Source of the DNA: Roseobacter fucihabitans
GTDB taxonomy: Bacteria; Pseudomonadota; Alphaproteobacteria; Rhodobacterales; Rhodobacteraceae
NCBI RefSeq assembly: GCF_014337925.2
Contig: NZ_CP143423.1
Location: forward strand, 1,952,501 to 2,016,500
Direction of reading: 5' to 3'
Length of the DNA: 64,000 nt
The notes under the pieces are model-generated. The model was not told the origin of the DNA, did not search any database, and saw nothing but the letters and a program-made list of their open reading frames with translations. The first letter of the stretch is position 1. The number at the start of each line of letters is the position of its first letter. This document shows positions 27,248 to 35,444 of this stretch, piece after piece. Position numbers and translations under genes: made by a program.

Positions 27248-27535
27248 CTACTTATCTTTCGGCGCTAATTCTATGTCGAGCGCAGCCATGCACTGCAACA
27301 GAAACGCAGAACTGAACCCGCCACGGCTTATCTTGTTCGCCACCCCGCCAGAACTCATATCAACGCCTATCGCCTTAAGGCGCTCTGTAAGCTGGTCTAC
27401 GGTCACGCCTTGAGCCTTCATGGCCTCGCGCACCATATCCTTCGCCTTGTCCTCGTACTCCGCGTTTACAGGGCTTGCCTTGCGCGCAACGGGTTTCGGC
27501 GGCGCTGGTCGTTGCGCCTGATCAATAGTATTCAT
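27248..27535 (-). CDS. DUF6471 domain protein, Xre-like
   Basis: A 95-residue protein: a Pro/Ala-rich N-terminal tail (about 1-28) and a helical domain matching my recollection of DUF6471 (KAKDMVREAMKAQGVTVDQL, then VANKISRGGFSSAFLLQCM). The helix spacing, with VTVDQLTERLKAIG followed by SSGGVANKISRG and LQCMAALDIEL, resembles a Cro/CI (Xre) helix-turn-helix, so DNA binding is likely. Its own promoter (TGGACA-N16-TTATAT, minus strand) is followed directly by site C, as expected for autorepression. Confidence 0.7.
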   Translation of the reverse strand: MNTIDQAQRPAPPKPVARKASPVNAEYEDKAKDMVREAMKAQGVTVDQLTERLKAIGVDMSSGGVANKISRGGFSSAFLLQCMAALDIELAPKDK

Positions 27536-27549
27536 GCGGCACCTTCTTT

Positions 27550-27569
27550 AATAACCGAATATGGTGAAT
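27550..27569. promoter_or_regulatory. Operator-like site C in the DUF6471 promoter
   Basis: AATAACC-GAATAT-GGTGAAT on the plus strand. On the minus strand it begins at the -10 box TTATAT (27568-27573) and lies 15 bases before the DUF6471 start. It shares the (T)xACC-N6-GGTxA core with sites A and B. Confidence 0.55.
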
Positions 27570-27576
27570 ATAAGTG

Positions 27577-27605
27577 TTGACGTGGGTTCTGTCCACTGCC
27601 ATATA
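27577..27605 (+). promoter_or_regulatory. Sigma70-like promoter of the transposase gene
   Basis: TTGACG (27577-27582), 17-bp spacer, CATATA (27600-27605), followed after two bases by palindromic site B. It fires toward the IS1595-type gene at 27631. Confidence 0.45.
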
Positions 27606-27607
27606 TG

Positions 27608-27627
27608 ACTAACCAAATAAGGTTAGC
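27608..27627. promoter_or_regulatory. Operator-like site B before the transposase gene
   Basis: ACTAACC-AAATAA-GGTTAGC, six of seven arm positions paired. It covers the likely transcription start and ends three bases before the ATG, so it could also act on the mRNA leader. It differs from site A at only three positions. Confidence 0.6.
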
Positions 27628-27630
27628 ATC

Positions 27631-27934
27631 ATGTCTCAACACTTCCTCCTCTCCCCAGCCGCCAAAACACTTTCACTTGTGAAGGTCATGCGTATGTCTG
27701 AGGAAGAAGCCCGCACCGCGTTTCGTCAAATCCGTTGGGCCGAAACCGAAGGAGAGCCGATCTGCCCTGAGTGTGGTTGCGTTGATCATTACGACCTCAA
27801 GACCCGTCAGGTATACAAGTGCAAGGGCTGCGCAAAGCAGTTCAGCATCACGTCCGGTACGATCTTCGCCAGCCGCAAGTTGCAGGTACGCGACATTCTG
27901 GCGGCAATCGCAATCTTTATAAATGGCGCGAAGG
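27631..27934 (+). pseudogene. IS1595-type transposase, 3'-truncated
   Basis: The first 100 codons encode the N-terminus of an IS1595-family transposase: a helical segment (MSEEEARTAFRQIRWAETEG), a zinc ribbon CPECG...CKGC (about 50-72), and the conserved SITSGTIFASRKL and AIAIFINGAKG. Intact members are about 300 residues with a DDE/DDN catalytic core; here homology ends near 27934 and the frame runs on into unrelated sequence to 28089. The catalytic domain is absent, so the protein cannot transpose. Confidence 0.8.
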
Positions 27935-28099
27935 GTTCCCGCTGGTCAACAAGCGCGCATAGGCGGCATCAGCCCCAAGCGCACGCGGTTCTTCAGCCAA
28001 ATGTATGCCCGCCGCAGAGCATGCGGTTTCAAAGGCTGGGCCAAGGTTTCGAATGGATGATACAGGCGTGCTCATGCGCGCCGGAATAGCCAACCGCAC
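27917..28099 (-). pseudogene. TfoX C-terminal domain gene, truncated
   Basis: Codons from GTG 28099 or ATG 28075 encode the start of a TfoX_C helix-hairpin domain: VSSIRNLGPAFETACSAAGI and ALGADAAYARLLTSGN. The domain normally continues with a PHFIGYY-type stretch, but homology stops at about 27937 where the IS1595 fragment begins on the other strand, and the frame ends with a few junk codons at 27917. So an intact competence-type gene was cut by the mobile element or by deletion through it. Confidence 0.75.
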
Positions 28100-28124
28100 G
28101 GCCTTTTGTCACCTGTCTGATCGC

Positions 28125-28220
28125 TCAAATGCTGGCGTAGTCGGTGATCGGGGGCTGTTGGGGCTCTTTTTTGGGTTCTGCGGCTTTCGCAGACACGGGT
28201 ACTGGTGTGTTCTGAGACAT
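28125..28220 (-). CDS. Possible 31-residue Pro/Lys-rich peptide
   Basis: ATG 28218-28220 is preceded by AAAGG at good spacing and opens a short frame whose product starts MSQNTPVPVSAKAAEPKKEP and ends TDYASI. It lies 26 bp upstream of the tfoX fragment in the same direction. The composition and ribosome binding site favour a real small gene, but there is no recognisable family. Confidence 0.35.
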   Translation of the reverse strand: MSQNTPVPVSAKAAEPKKEPQQPPITDYASI

Positions 28221-28291
28221 GATTACAACCTTTAAACTAGAAACAAAAACAACTGATTACGAATATCAATATACGCGCTTAAATGGCCCGT

Positions 28292-29275
28292 TCAAGACAT
28301 GGATGTGGCAATTTCGGGGCGATCTAACGCGTCACGGGCAATCCGGTAGCGGGTTTGCTGGTGATACTGCTCCCCAGCTTTCAGCAGGATCGAGGGAAAA
28401 CCGGGGTTATTGGGGGCATCCGGCCAGCCTTGGGGTTCCAGTGCAATCCCGGAGAATGGCGCGATGGTCTGGCCCGGCAGCGCGGGCGGACCATCCGCTG
28501 GCAAACCGCTCCCGTTGTAAATTTGAAGGCCGGGTTCTGTCGTCGCGATCTGCAGGCAAATGCCGCCGGTGCCGGTGAGGGTGGCGATATCCCTGGGGTT
28601 GTTCAGGCGTCTGGGCGACAGGCACAGGTTTGCATCCAGGGGGCGATCCACAGGCACGGCGCGATCCGTCCGAAAATCATACTGCGACCCGGCAACAGAA
28701 AGGATTTGTCCTGTGGGCAAATTCCGGTCATTCACCGGAAGGTAATGCGCGGCATCGACCCGGAGCCTGTGGTGTCGTATATCCGCACCGTTATCAAGCG
28801 TCCAATAGGGATGATGTGCAATATTCACGACCGTATCAAAATCGCTGCTTGCGGTGATTTTCACGCTCAGGGTGCTGTCCTGCTCAAGCGCGTAAGTGAC
28901 ACAAACCCGCCGCGTTCCCGGCAATCCCATCGCGTAATCGGCCAGTTCAACCGCAAGGGTTACCGCCACATCGGTCTGCTCGCAGACCTCCCATTCCAGC
29001 GTATTCAACCCCTCATCACCGCTGTGCAGGCAGTTCACACCTTCATTCAAAGGCATCTGGAACAGCTTGTCATCAATGTGCACCTGCCCGCGCGATATGC
29101 GGTTGGCAACCGGACCGACGATCGCGCCTGCATAAAAGGCAGCGGCCTCAAAAGAAAACGGATCGGCAAACCCCAGAACCAGACTGCGTGGATGTCCCCT
29201 GAGCCAAAGCCCTGCCAGTGTTGCACCGCGCGCCAGGATATGTGCGGTCAGATCGGCAGACTCCAAGACTATCAT
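28292..29275 (-). CDS. galM: Aldose 1-epimerase (galactose mutarotase family)
   Basis: Mutarotases interconvert alpha and beta anomers of aldoses. Visible family motifs are NRISRGQVHID, LHSGDEGL (active-site His region, about 85-92), NIAHHPYWTL (catalytic His, about 150-159) and GIALEPQGWPDAPN near the C-terminus with the catalytic Glu. I start at ATG 29273-29275, nine bases after GGAGG; GTG/ATG codons just upstream are in frame. 327 residues is a normal length. No sugar operon surrounds it. Confidence 0.9.
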   Translation of the reverse strand: MIVLESADLTAHILARGATLAGLWLRGHPRSLVLGFADPFSFEAAAFYAGAIVGPVANRISRGQVHIDDKLFQMPLNEGVNCLHSGDEGLNTLEWEVCEQTDVAVTLAVELADYAMGLPGTRRVCVTYALEQDSTLSVKITASSDFDTVVNIAHHPYWTLDNGADIRHHRLRVDAAHYLPVNDRNLPTGQILSVAGSQYDFRTDRAVPVDRPLDANLCLSPRRLNNPRDIATLTGTGGICLQIATTEPGLQIYNGSGLPADGPPALPGQTIAPFSGIALEPQGWPDAPNNPGFPSILLKAGEQYHQQTRYRIARDALDRPEIATSMS

Positions 29276-29352
29276 GGGCATCACCCTCCAGCATCATGGC
29301 GCGTTGGTTTGTGACACTAAAAATCGCGACCGCCAAGCTTTAGCTGCAGCTT

Positions 29353-30072
29353 TTAGGACGGCGCAATCTTCAAGGGCTGCGATTGGTATTCAGGTTCCAG
29401 ATAAACCTGCGTCGCCTGCGCATGACCGGTCCCGGCATTGTAGATGAAGCGTTTGAGCAATTCGGTCTGAAATTCAAACTCCCTTGCGCGTTCGGCAAAC
29501 CCTGTTGGCAGGTGATCGCGCGTGTCGATTTGGGAAAATTCCATTTCCCGGCACATGTTCAGCAACGGCATGCAGATATCAGCCAGGACATTCGTTGCCA
29601 GCCGTTCAGCGTGATCAGAGTAGGGTTCCTGAAAACCGATGTCCTGATGGAACGCGTTGTTCAGAGAGCCCATGAACTCCTTGACCCTGAAAATCGCGTT
29701 TCGTACGCCGTCCTTCAGTTCCATTACCAGAACATGCACGCCCGAAAGAACGAGGCCGGGCAGTTCCACCAGGAATTCGGGCATGGCCAGAACCTGCTTG
29801 CCATCCGTGAGTGACAACAGACACTTGCGAACCGAATGAGCCAGGCGTGCGACGAGAATAGCATCGATGTCGCTTCGCTCCTGAAAGGATACGCGATTGC
29901 GAAAGCCGCGGCCCAGCACCTCACAGGACCGCAATGTGATGGTTCGGTCCTCGCCTAATGCAAGGTTCAGCGTTAAAATACGTTCGCTCAAATCCGACGG
30001 GACTGGCATGACTGCATTTCGGTTAACCATTTCATTCGTCCAAGCATATTGATCTATGCTGACAGACTGCAT
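29353..30072 (-). CDS. Hypothetical protein divergent from the CheB-CheR hybrid
   Basis: A 239-residue protein I do not recognise. It starts MQSVSIDQYAWTNEMVNRNA at ATG 30070-30072 with AGGGA upstream. A central part (ITLRSCEVLGRGFRNRVSFQ and DIDAILVARLAHSVRKCLLS) looks mixed alpha/beta; there is no signal peptide or membrane segment. It is divergent from, and shares a 200-bp AT-rich promoter region with, the CheB-CheR-PAS gene, so a link to that signalling protein is possible but unproven. Confidence 0.6.
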   Translation of the reverse strand: MQSVSIDQYAWTNEMVNRNAVMPVPSDLSERILTLNLALGEDRTITLRSCEVLGRGFRNRVSFQERSDIDAILVARLAHSVRKCLLSLTDGKQVLAMPEFLVELPGLVLSGVHVLVMELKDGVRNAIFRVKEFMGSLNNAFHQDIGFQEPYSDHAERLATNVLADICMPLLNMCREMEFSQIDTRDHLPTGFAERAREFEFQTELLKRFIYNAGTGHAQATQVYLEPEYQSQPLKIAPS

Positions 30073-30274
30073 GAAAATTCCCTGCCAAAGGTAAATGGAC
30101 CGTACGGTGCCTGTTGCGTTATGTGCGCGCAACACTTGAGGATCGCGTATCTTTTGGTTGAATATATCTTGATTAGGTTGATAAATTGCAACTATGAGTT
30201 GCTTAATTCAGATTTTAGTTGGGCCATGGTGGTCATTTACTATTTGGAATTGAAACGGTTGGGGGAGCGGGCTT

Positions 30275-33200
30275 TTGGATGGGGCAGACACAGCGGACTT
30301 AACGATTATCGGTATCGGTTCATCTGCGGGCGGGCTTGAAGCCATCCGCGAATTGGTCGCGACGCTACCCACCGATTTACAGGTGGCCTATGTTGTCGTG
30401 CAACATATGTCACCGCATCATAAAAGCCTTATGACGGAACTGGTTGCGCGCCAGACAAGTCTTGCAGTGCGTGATGTCAAAGATGGATGCAGGCCTGAGC
30501 CTAACGTCATCTATGTGACGCCCCCCAAGACGGATGTTGTCTATGATGCCGGCAAGCTGTGTCTTGTCGATCCGAGCCACGAAGTCGCCACTCCCAAACC
30601 TTCGGTAGATCGGTTTCTATCCAGCCTTGCCGATGAGCATGGCGAGAAATCAATGGCGATTATCCTGTCGGGCACGGGTACAGATGGAGCTTATGGGGTC
30701 CAGGCGATCCGTGAAGCGGGCGGCATTACAATCGCACAGGACACCGAGAGCGCGAAATACGACGGCATGCCAATGGCGGCGATGCAAACCGGCTGCGTCG
30801 ATTTGGTGTTGCGCCCCTTTGAGATCGGCACCCATCTTCAGAAAATACTGACCTCGCCACGCGATTTTGATGCCTTCCGCCAGGAAACAAGCGAACAAGG
30901 CCCTTCATCTGATCTGTTGCAAATCCTGTTGGCCCGCACCCGCGTGGATTTCAGAGAATACAAGCAAACCACCATCAACCGGCGCATAGAACGGCGCATG
31001 ATCGCTCTGGGTATCGATAGCCATGAGGAATACACGCAATTTTGCCGCGTCAATCCAAACGCTGTGGATGCGTTGTTCAAGGATCTGCTGATTTCAGTTA
31101 CGCGGTTTTTCCGCGATAAAAACGAGTTCCAAACCCTTCGGGAACTTTTGCCTTCGCTTTTGAACAAGCAGAGCACGGCCCCTTTTCGGGTCTGGATCGC
31201 CGGCTGCGCGACCGGTGAAGAGGCCTATTCCATCGCGATTTTACTGTCCGAAGCTCTAGGCGGCGCAAAGGTGAACCTAAAAGACCATGTGCAGATTTTT
31301 GCCACGGATATCGACAAGGACGCTTTGGAAGTGGCCCGCAAAGGTGTCTATGGCATGGCCGCGCTCAACGATATTCCGCGCGATCTTGCGGACCGGTATT
31401 TCATCCAGCAAAATGACGGAATCAGGGTGATCGACTCCCTGCGTTCCGCGATCTTGTTTTCGGATCACAATGTCTGTCAGGATCCGCCGTTTCAGAAGGT
31501 GGACTTGCTCTGTTGCCGTAACCTGCTGATTTATTTCGGGAATGCGCTTCAACATAAGGTCATGTCACGCTTTCACTATGCGCTCACAGACAACTCCCTG
31601 ATGTTTTTGGGCACGGCTGAAACCGTTGCCGGTTCTGACGAACTTTTCATTCAGGACAGCCAATCCGCTCATATCTATCGGCGCCGCTCAATCCGGCGCT
31701 CCGAGCAAACGCCCTTTGCCAATCCGCGAAACCTGCCGCAGTCGCGCAGAATTCCCGCACCGTCCTCCGGCAGCCCCGCTGGCGATTCTACCGATCGTCA
31801 GATGTTCGAAGCCCTGGCGCTGGCCCTGGGCAAAAATTCGGTTCTGGTTACAAACGAATATTCGATCGTTCGGATTTATGGCAACGTCAGTTCCTATATC
31901 GAGATGACCGAAACCAGCAACCTCAAGATGCACATCGATCTTTTGCGCCGACCGTTTCGTGAAGAAGCGCGCAGTCTGGTGACCCTTGCGCTAAAGAACG
32001 CAGAGCATCGTTCCGGGGTGCGCCATCTTCTGGCCGAGGATGATGATGCGGAAATTCGTCTGGATGTTTATCCGATCATCGCACGCGATCTGAACGAACG
32101 CGCGGCACTGGTGGTTTTCAGCGAAGTACAGGTCGATCGTGCCCGCGCTTTCGAGCGACAGGACACTACGGGCGAAGACGCTTTTGAAACCGACCGCATT
32201 CGCTTGTTGGAAGACGAGGTTGCCACGACGCGTGAAGCCTTGCAGCAAACCATCGAGGAGTTGGAGACTTCCAACGAGGAATTGCAATCTCTGAATGAGG
32301 AGTTGCAATCCACCAATGAGGAGTTGCAGGCCACCAATGAGGAGTTGGAAACCTCCAACGAAGAGTTGCAATCGACAAATGAGGAATTGATCACCGTCAA
32401 CGAAGAACTGCAGGTGACTGCGGCAGAATTGAGCGGGCGGACGGGTGAATTGATGTCCGTGCTTGAAACGGCACCGCTTGCGATCATGGTGCTTGATACG
32501 GCGTTGCAGATTACCCAAGCCACGAATGCCGCTGCCGAGCTTTTCAACCTGTCGCGCCCCATTGCACACCCGCATGTCAGCCAATGTGTCTTGCCCGAAA
32601 ACTGTCCCGCTCTGGCTCCGATTTGCAATGAAACCCTGAAACTTGGAGAACCGATTTCGCGTGAGTTCACTTCCAAAGGCGGTCGGTTCACTCTGATGTG
32701 TTCGCCCTTCTTTGACATGCGGGGCCAGATGAAGGGGTCCACCATGGTCATATCCCAGTTCCCCGGCCTTGCGCAGGAGTTGGATATGATCCTGGATCAT
32801 GCCGAAATTTTCATGCTGAACCGGGCAACGGACGGGACCATCCTGAGAATTAGTCAGAAGTCTGCCGATCTTCTTGGCACAACGCGCCGCGAGGCCGAAG
32901 GTCAGAACTTTTACAAGTTGGCGAGCAAACAAGTGGCAAATGCGGTTAAGGAGCGCGACAAGCTGTTGATGGAGAACACATCCGGGCGGCTCCAGCACGT
33001 TAATGCTGTTGTCGAACAGCAAAGCGGTCAAAAGCGCTGGATGAGTTCTGAAAACTTCATATTCGCAGATCCCTCACAAAAGGAGTCTTCGATCTATTCT
33101 GTTGGCACCGATATCACCGATGTCGTGATGGCCAGAGACAAGGCGGAAGATGCGCTTGAACAGCTTACCTTGTTGCAAAATTTGGCACATGTTGGGTTTT

Positions 33201-33511
33201 GGGCGATCGACTTGAATGACAGATCGGTTTACTGGTCCTCTGAGGTCTACCGCATCCACGGCGAGGACCCGGACGGGCCACCGCCTGATCTCTCCAAGGG
33301 TCTTGACTATTATCACCCCGAAGATCGCGCAGCGGTCGAAAAGGAAGTTGCGCGCGTCATGGAGAAGGGTGGTGATTTCCATTTCATCCGTCGGATTATC
33401 ACCCGACAGGGCGAGGCCGTCAAAGTCGAGTCCTTTGGGTTGGCGCGTGCGGATCAGGATGGTGAAATCAAGCGTATCATCGGCGTGTTTCGCGCCATGC
33501 CAGAGGATTGA
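30275..33511 (+). CDS. CheB-CheR-PAS hybrid signalling protein
   Basis: A 1078-residue cytosolic protein. Domains in order: CheB methylesterase without receiver (about 8-190; GIGSSAGGLEAI with the catalytic Ser, VVQHMSPHH with the His, LSGTGTDGAYG with the Asp); CheR methyltransferase (about 220-475; RRIERRM helix region, WIAGCATGEEAYS SAM motif, LLCCRNLLIYF); a short PAS-like part; a heptad coiled coil rich in NEEL repeats (about 660-715); then two to three PAS domains to the end. No histidine kinase or receiver follows, unlike many relatives. TTG at 30275 is the start, behind GGGGGAG. Confidence 0.93.
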   Translation: MDGADTADLTIIGIGSSAGGLEAIRELVATLPTDLQVAYVVVQHMSPHHKSLMTELVARQTSLAVRDVKDGCRPEPNVIYVTPPKTDVVYDAGKLCLVDPSHEVATPKPSVDRFLSSLADEHGEKSMAIILSGTGTDGAYGVQAIREAGGITIAQDTESAKYDGMPMAAMQTGCVDLVLRPFEIGTHLQKILTSPRDFDAFRQETSEQGPSSDLLQILLARTRVDFREYKQTTINRRIERRMIALGIDSHEEYTQFCRVNPNAVDALFKDLLISVTRFFRDKNEFQTLRELLPSLLNKQSTAPFRVWIAGCATGEEAYSIAILLSEALGGAKVNLKDHVQIFATDIDKDALEVARKGVYGMAALNDIPRDLADRYFIQQNDGIRVIDSLRSAILFSDHNVCQDPPFQKVDLLCCRNLLIYFGNALQHKVMSRFHYALTDNSLMFLGTAETVAGSDELFIQDSQSAHIYRRRSIRRSEQTPFANPRNLPQSRRIPAPSSGSPAGDSTDRQMFEALALALGKNSVLVTNEYSIVRIYGNVSSYIEMTETSNLKMHIDLLRRPFREEARSLVTLALKNAEHRSGVRHLLAEDDDAEIRLDVYPIIARDLNERAALVVFSEVQVDRARAFERQDTTGEDAFETDRIRLLEDEVATTREALQQTIEELETSNEELQSLNEELQSTNEELQATNEELETSNEELQSTNEELITVNEELQVTAAELSGRTGELMSVLETAPLAIMVLDTALQITQATNAAAELFNLSRPIAHPHVSQCVLPENCPALAPICNETLKLGEPISREFTSKGGRFTLMCSPFFDMRGQMKGSTMVISQFPGLAQELDMILDHAEIFMLNRATDGTILRISQKSADLLGTTRREAEGQNFYKLASKQVANAVKERDKLLMENTSGRLQHVNAVVEQQSGQKRWMSSENFIFADPSQKESSIYSVGTDITDVVMARDKAEDALEQLTLLQNLAHVGFWAIDLNDRSVYWSSEVYRIHGEDPDGPPPDLSKGLDYYHPEDRAAVEKEVARVMEKGGDFHFIRRIITRQGEAVKVESFGLARADQDGEIKRIIGVFRAMPED

Positions 33512-33561
33512 GAACGCATATTGACCTATCGTCTGATCGGCCGGAAATTTTGGCTTTCGCC

Positions 33562-33590
33562 TTGACGCTTTGGTGTGCGGGGCGCATTGA
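33562..33590 (+). promoter_or_regulatory. Putative promoter of choXWV
   Basis: TTGACG (33562-33567), 17-bp spacer, CATTGA (33585-33590), 28 bp upstream of the choX start. No BetI-type palindrome was apparent to me. Confidence 0.4.
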
Positions 33591-33618
33591 TAAGGCAAAA
33601 CCGATGGGGAGAATGAAC

Positions 33619-34548
33619 ATGAATTTCAAATCAACAGTGACAGCACTTGCCTTGATGGGATCGGCCGGAATGGCCAGCGCACAATGCAACGAGGTTGTAT
33701 TCTCTGACGTGGGTTGGACCGATATTACCGCCACCACGGCGGTGGCGACGGTGATTCTGGAAGCTTTGGGCTATGATACAGACATCAAAGTCCTCTCGGT
33801 TCCGGTTACCTATACGTCCATGGCACAGGGCGATATCGACGTATTTCTGGGCAATTGGATGCCGACGATGGAAGCCGATATCGCGCCCTACCGCGAGGCC
33901 GGAACGGTGGAAACCCTGCGCGAAAACCTGAGCGGCGCAAAATACACATTGGCCGTGAACAAGGCGGCCAAAGACCTCGGCATCAAGGGTTTTTCCGATA
34001 TTGCAGCCCATGCTGAGGCCCTGGATGAGCAGATATACGGCATTGAACCTGGCAATGATGGCAACCGGCTGATCCAGTCGATGATTGACGCGGATGCCTT
34101 TGGTCTCAAAGAATTTGAGGTCAAGGAGAGTTCGGAGCAGGGGATGCTGGCGCAGGTCGAAAGGCTCACCAAAAAGGACGAGCCCATCGTCTTCCTGGGC
34201 TGGGAACCGCATCCGATGAATGCGAATTTCGATATGGGATATCTGACCGGGGGCGATGATTTCTTCGGCCCGAACCTAGGCGGGGCCTCGGTCTTTACCA
34301 ACACGCGCAAGGGATATTCCGCGGAATGTCCCAATGTTGGCAAGCTGCTGGCAAACCTTGAGTTTACCCTCGCCATGGAAAACGAAATCATGGGTGCGAT
34401 TTTGAATGACGGGACGAATCCTGCCGAAGCTGCGGCTTTGTGGATCGAGAATAACCCTGATGCGCTCAAGACCTGGCTCGCCGGCGTCAAAGATGTCGAA
34501 GGCGACGATGATGCCTTTGAGGCCGCCGCCAAAGTCCTGTTGAAGTAA
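33619..34548 (+). CDS. choX: Choline ABC transporter substrate-binding protein
   Basis: A 309-residue periplasmic protein: signal peptide MNFKSTVTALALMGSAGMASA, then the ChoX/ProX-type fold (VVFSDVGWTDITATTAV, FLGNWMPTMEAD, YGIEPGNDGN, FLGWEPHPMN). Trp residues in GWTD, GNW and GWEPH fit the aromatic cage that binds quaternary ammonium. ATG 33619 is seven bases after GGGGAG; two upstream in-frame ATGs are less well placed. It is first of a choX-choW-choV operon for high-affinity choline uptake, feeding glycine betaine synthesis or catabolism. Confidence 0.94.
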   Translation: MNFKSTVTALALMGSAGMASAQCNEVVFSDVGWTDITATTAVATVILEALGYDTDIKVLSVPVTYTSMAQGDIDVFLGNWMPTMEADIAPYREAGTVETLRENLSGAKYTLAVNKAAKDLGIKGFSDIAAHAEALDEQIYGIEPGNDGNRLIQSMIDADAFGLKEFEVKESSEQGMLAQVERLTKKDEPIVFLGWEPHPMNANFDMGYLTGGDDFFGPNLGGASVFTNTRKGYSAECPNVGKLLANLEFTLAMENEIMGAILNDGTNPAEAAALWIENNPDALKTWLAGVKDVEGDDDAFEAAAKVLLK

Positions 34549-34610
34549 TCCAATCAATACTGTCGCGCCCGCCTCCTTTGGGGGCGGCGTGCATCCGGGG
34601 AAGGGGCGGC

Positions 34611-35444
34611 ATGAACTGGCTGACGGAAAACAAGATACCCGTGGGCCAGTGGGCGGCGGCGTTCTTTGACTGGCTGCAAACCAACGGTGAGTGGTTTTTC
34701 GATGGGTTGGCCGAGTTCATGGAGGGCATGATCGACCTGATCCTCTGGATTTTGCAGACACCGCATCCCTTTGTGATCATTGCCGCTTTTGCCGGGGTAA
34801 CGTGGTTCATGCAGCGCAGCTGGAAGGTTTGCCTCTTCGTGACCTTCGGCTTTTTGTTCATCCTCAACCAAGACTATTGGGAGGAGATGACGGAGAGTAT
34901 CACGCTTGTGCTATCGGCCTGCGTCGTTTGCATGGCCGTGGGGGTGCCCATCGGGATTGCCGCCGCGCATCGCCCGCGCTTGTTTCAGGCAATGCGCCCT
35001 GTGCTTGATTTGATGCAGACCCTGCCGACCTTTGTCTATCTCATTCCGGCGATTGTGTTTTTCGGGATCGGCATGGTGCCGGGCCTGATTGCGACCGTGA
35101 TCTTTGTGGTGCCGGCCCCGATCCGCCTGACCCATTTGGGGATCAGCTCGACCCCCAAACCGCTGTTGGAGGCCGCGGATGCCTTTGGGGCCACGCCGAT
35201 GCAAAAACTCTGGAAGGTCGAACTGCCCTATGCGCTGCCGCAAATCATGGCCGGTCTGAACCAGACGATCATGTTGTCGCTCTCCATGGTGGTCATTGCC
35301 GCCCTTGTCGGGGCGGATGGGTTGGGCGTGCCGGTCGTGCGGGCGCTCAATCAAGTCAACACGGCGCTCGGGTTTGAAAGCGGTTTCATCATCGTCGTGG
35401 TTGCGATCATGCTGGATCGAATGCTGCGCGTGGATCGCAAATGA
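34611..35444 (+). CDS. choW: Choline ABC transporter permease
   Basis: A 277-residue ProW-type permease with about six to seven membrane helices. The EAA coupling loop is visible as EAADAFGATPMQKLWKVELP (about 195-214). Start at ATG 34611 (MNWLTENKIPVGQW). It overlaps choV by four bases. Confidence 0.94.
   Translation: MNWLTENKIPVGQWAAAFFDWLQTNGEWFFDGLAEFMEGMIDLILWILQTPHPFVIIAAFAGVTWFMQRSWKVCLFVTFGFLFILNQDYWEEMTESITLVLSACVVCMAVGVPIGIAAAHRPRLFQAMRPVLDLMQTLPTFVYLIPAIVFFGIGMVPGLIATVIFVVPAPIRLTHLGISSTPKPLLEAADAFGATPMQKLWKVELPYALPQIMAGLNQTIMLSLSMVVIAALVGADGLGVPVVRALNQVNTALGFESGFIIVVVAIMLDRMLRVDRK

Noticed and set aside
32257..32420. Short regularly repeated units resembling a CRISPR or tandem repeat array
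   Set aside because: They encode the NEEL heptad-like coiled coil of the hybrid sensor and have no unique spacers.
31991..33031. 346-codon minus-strand frame within the CheB-CheR gene
   Set aside because: It is the mirror of the PAS/coiled-coil region; its repeats mirror the NEEL repeats. No family features.
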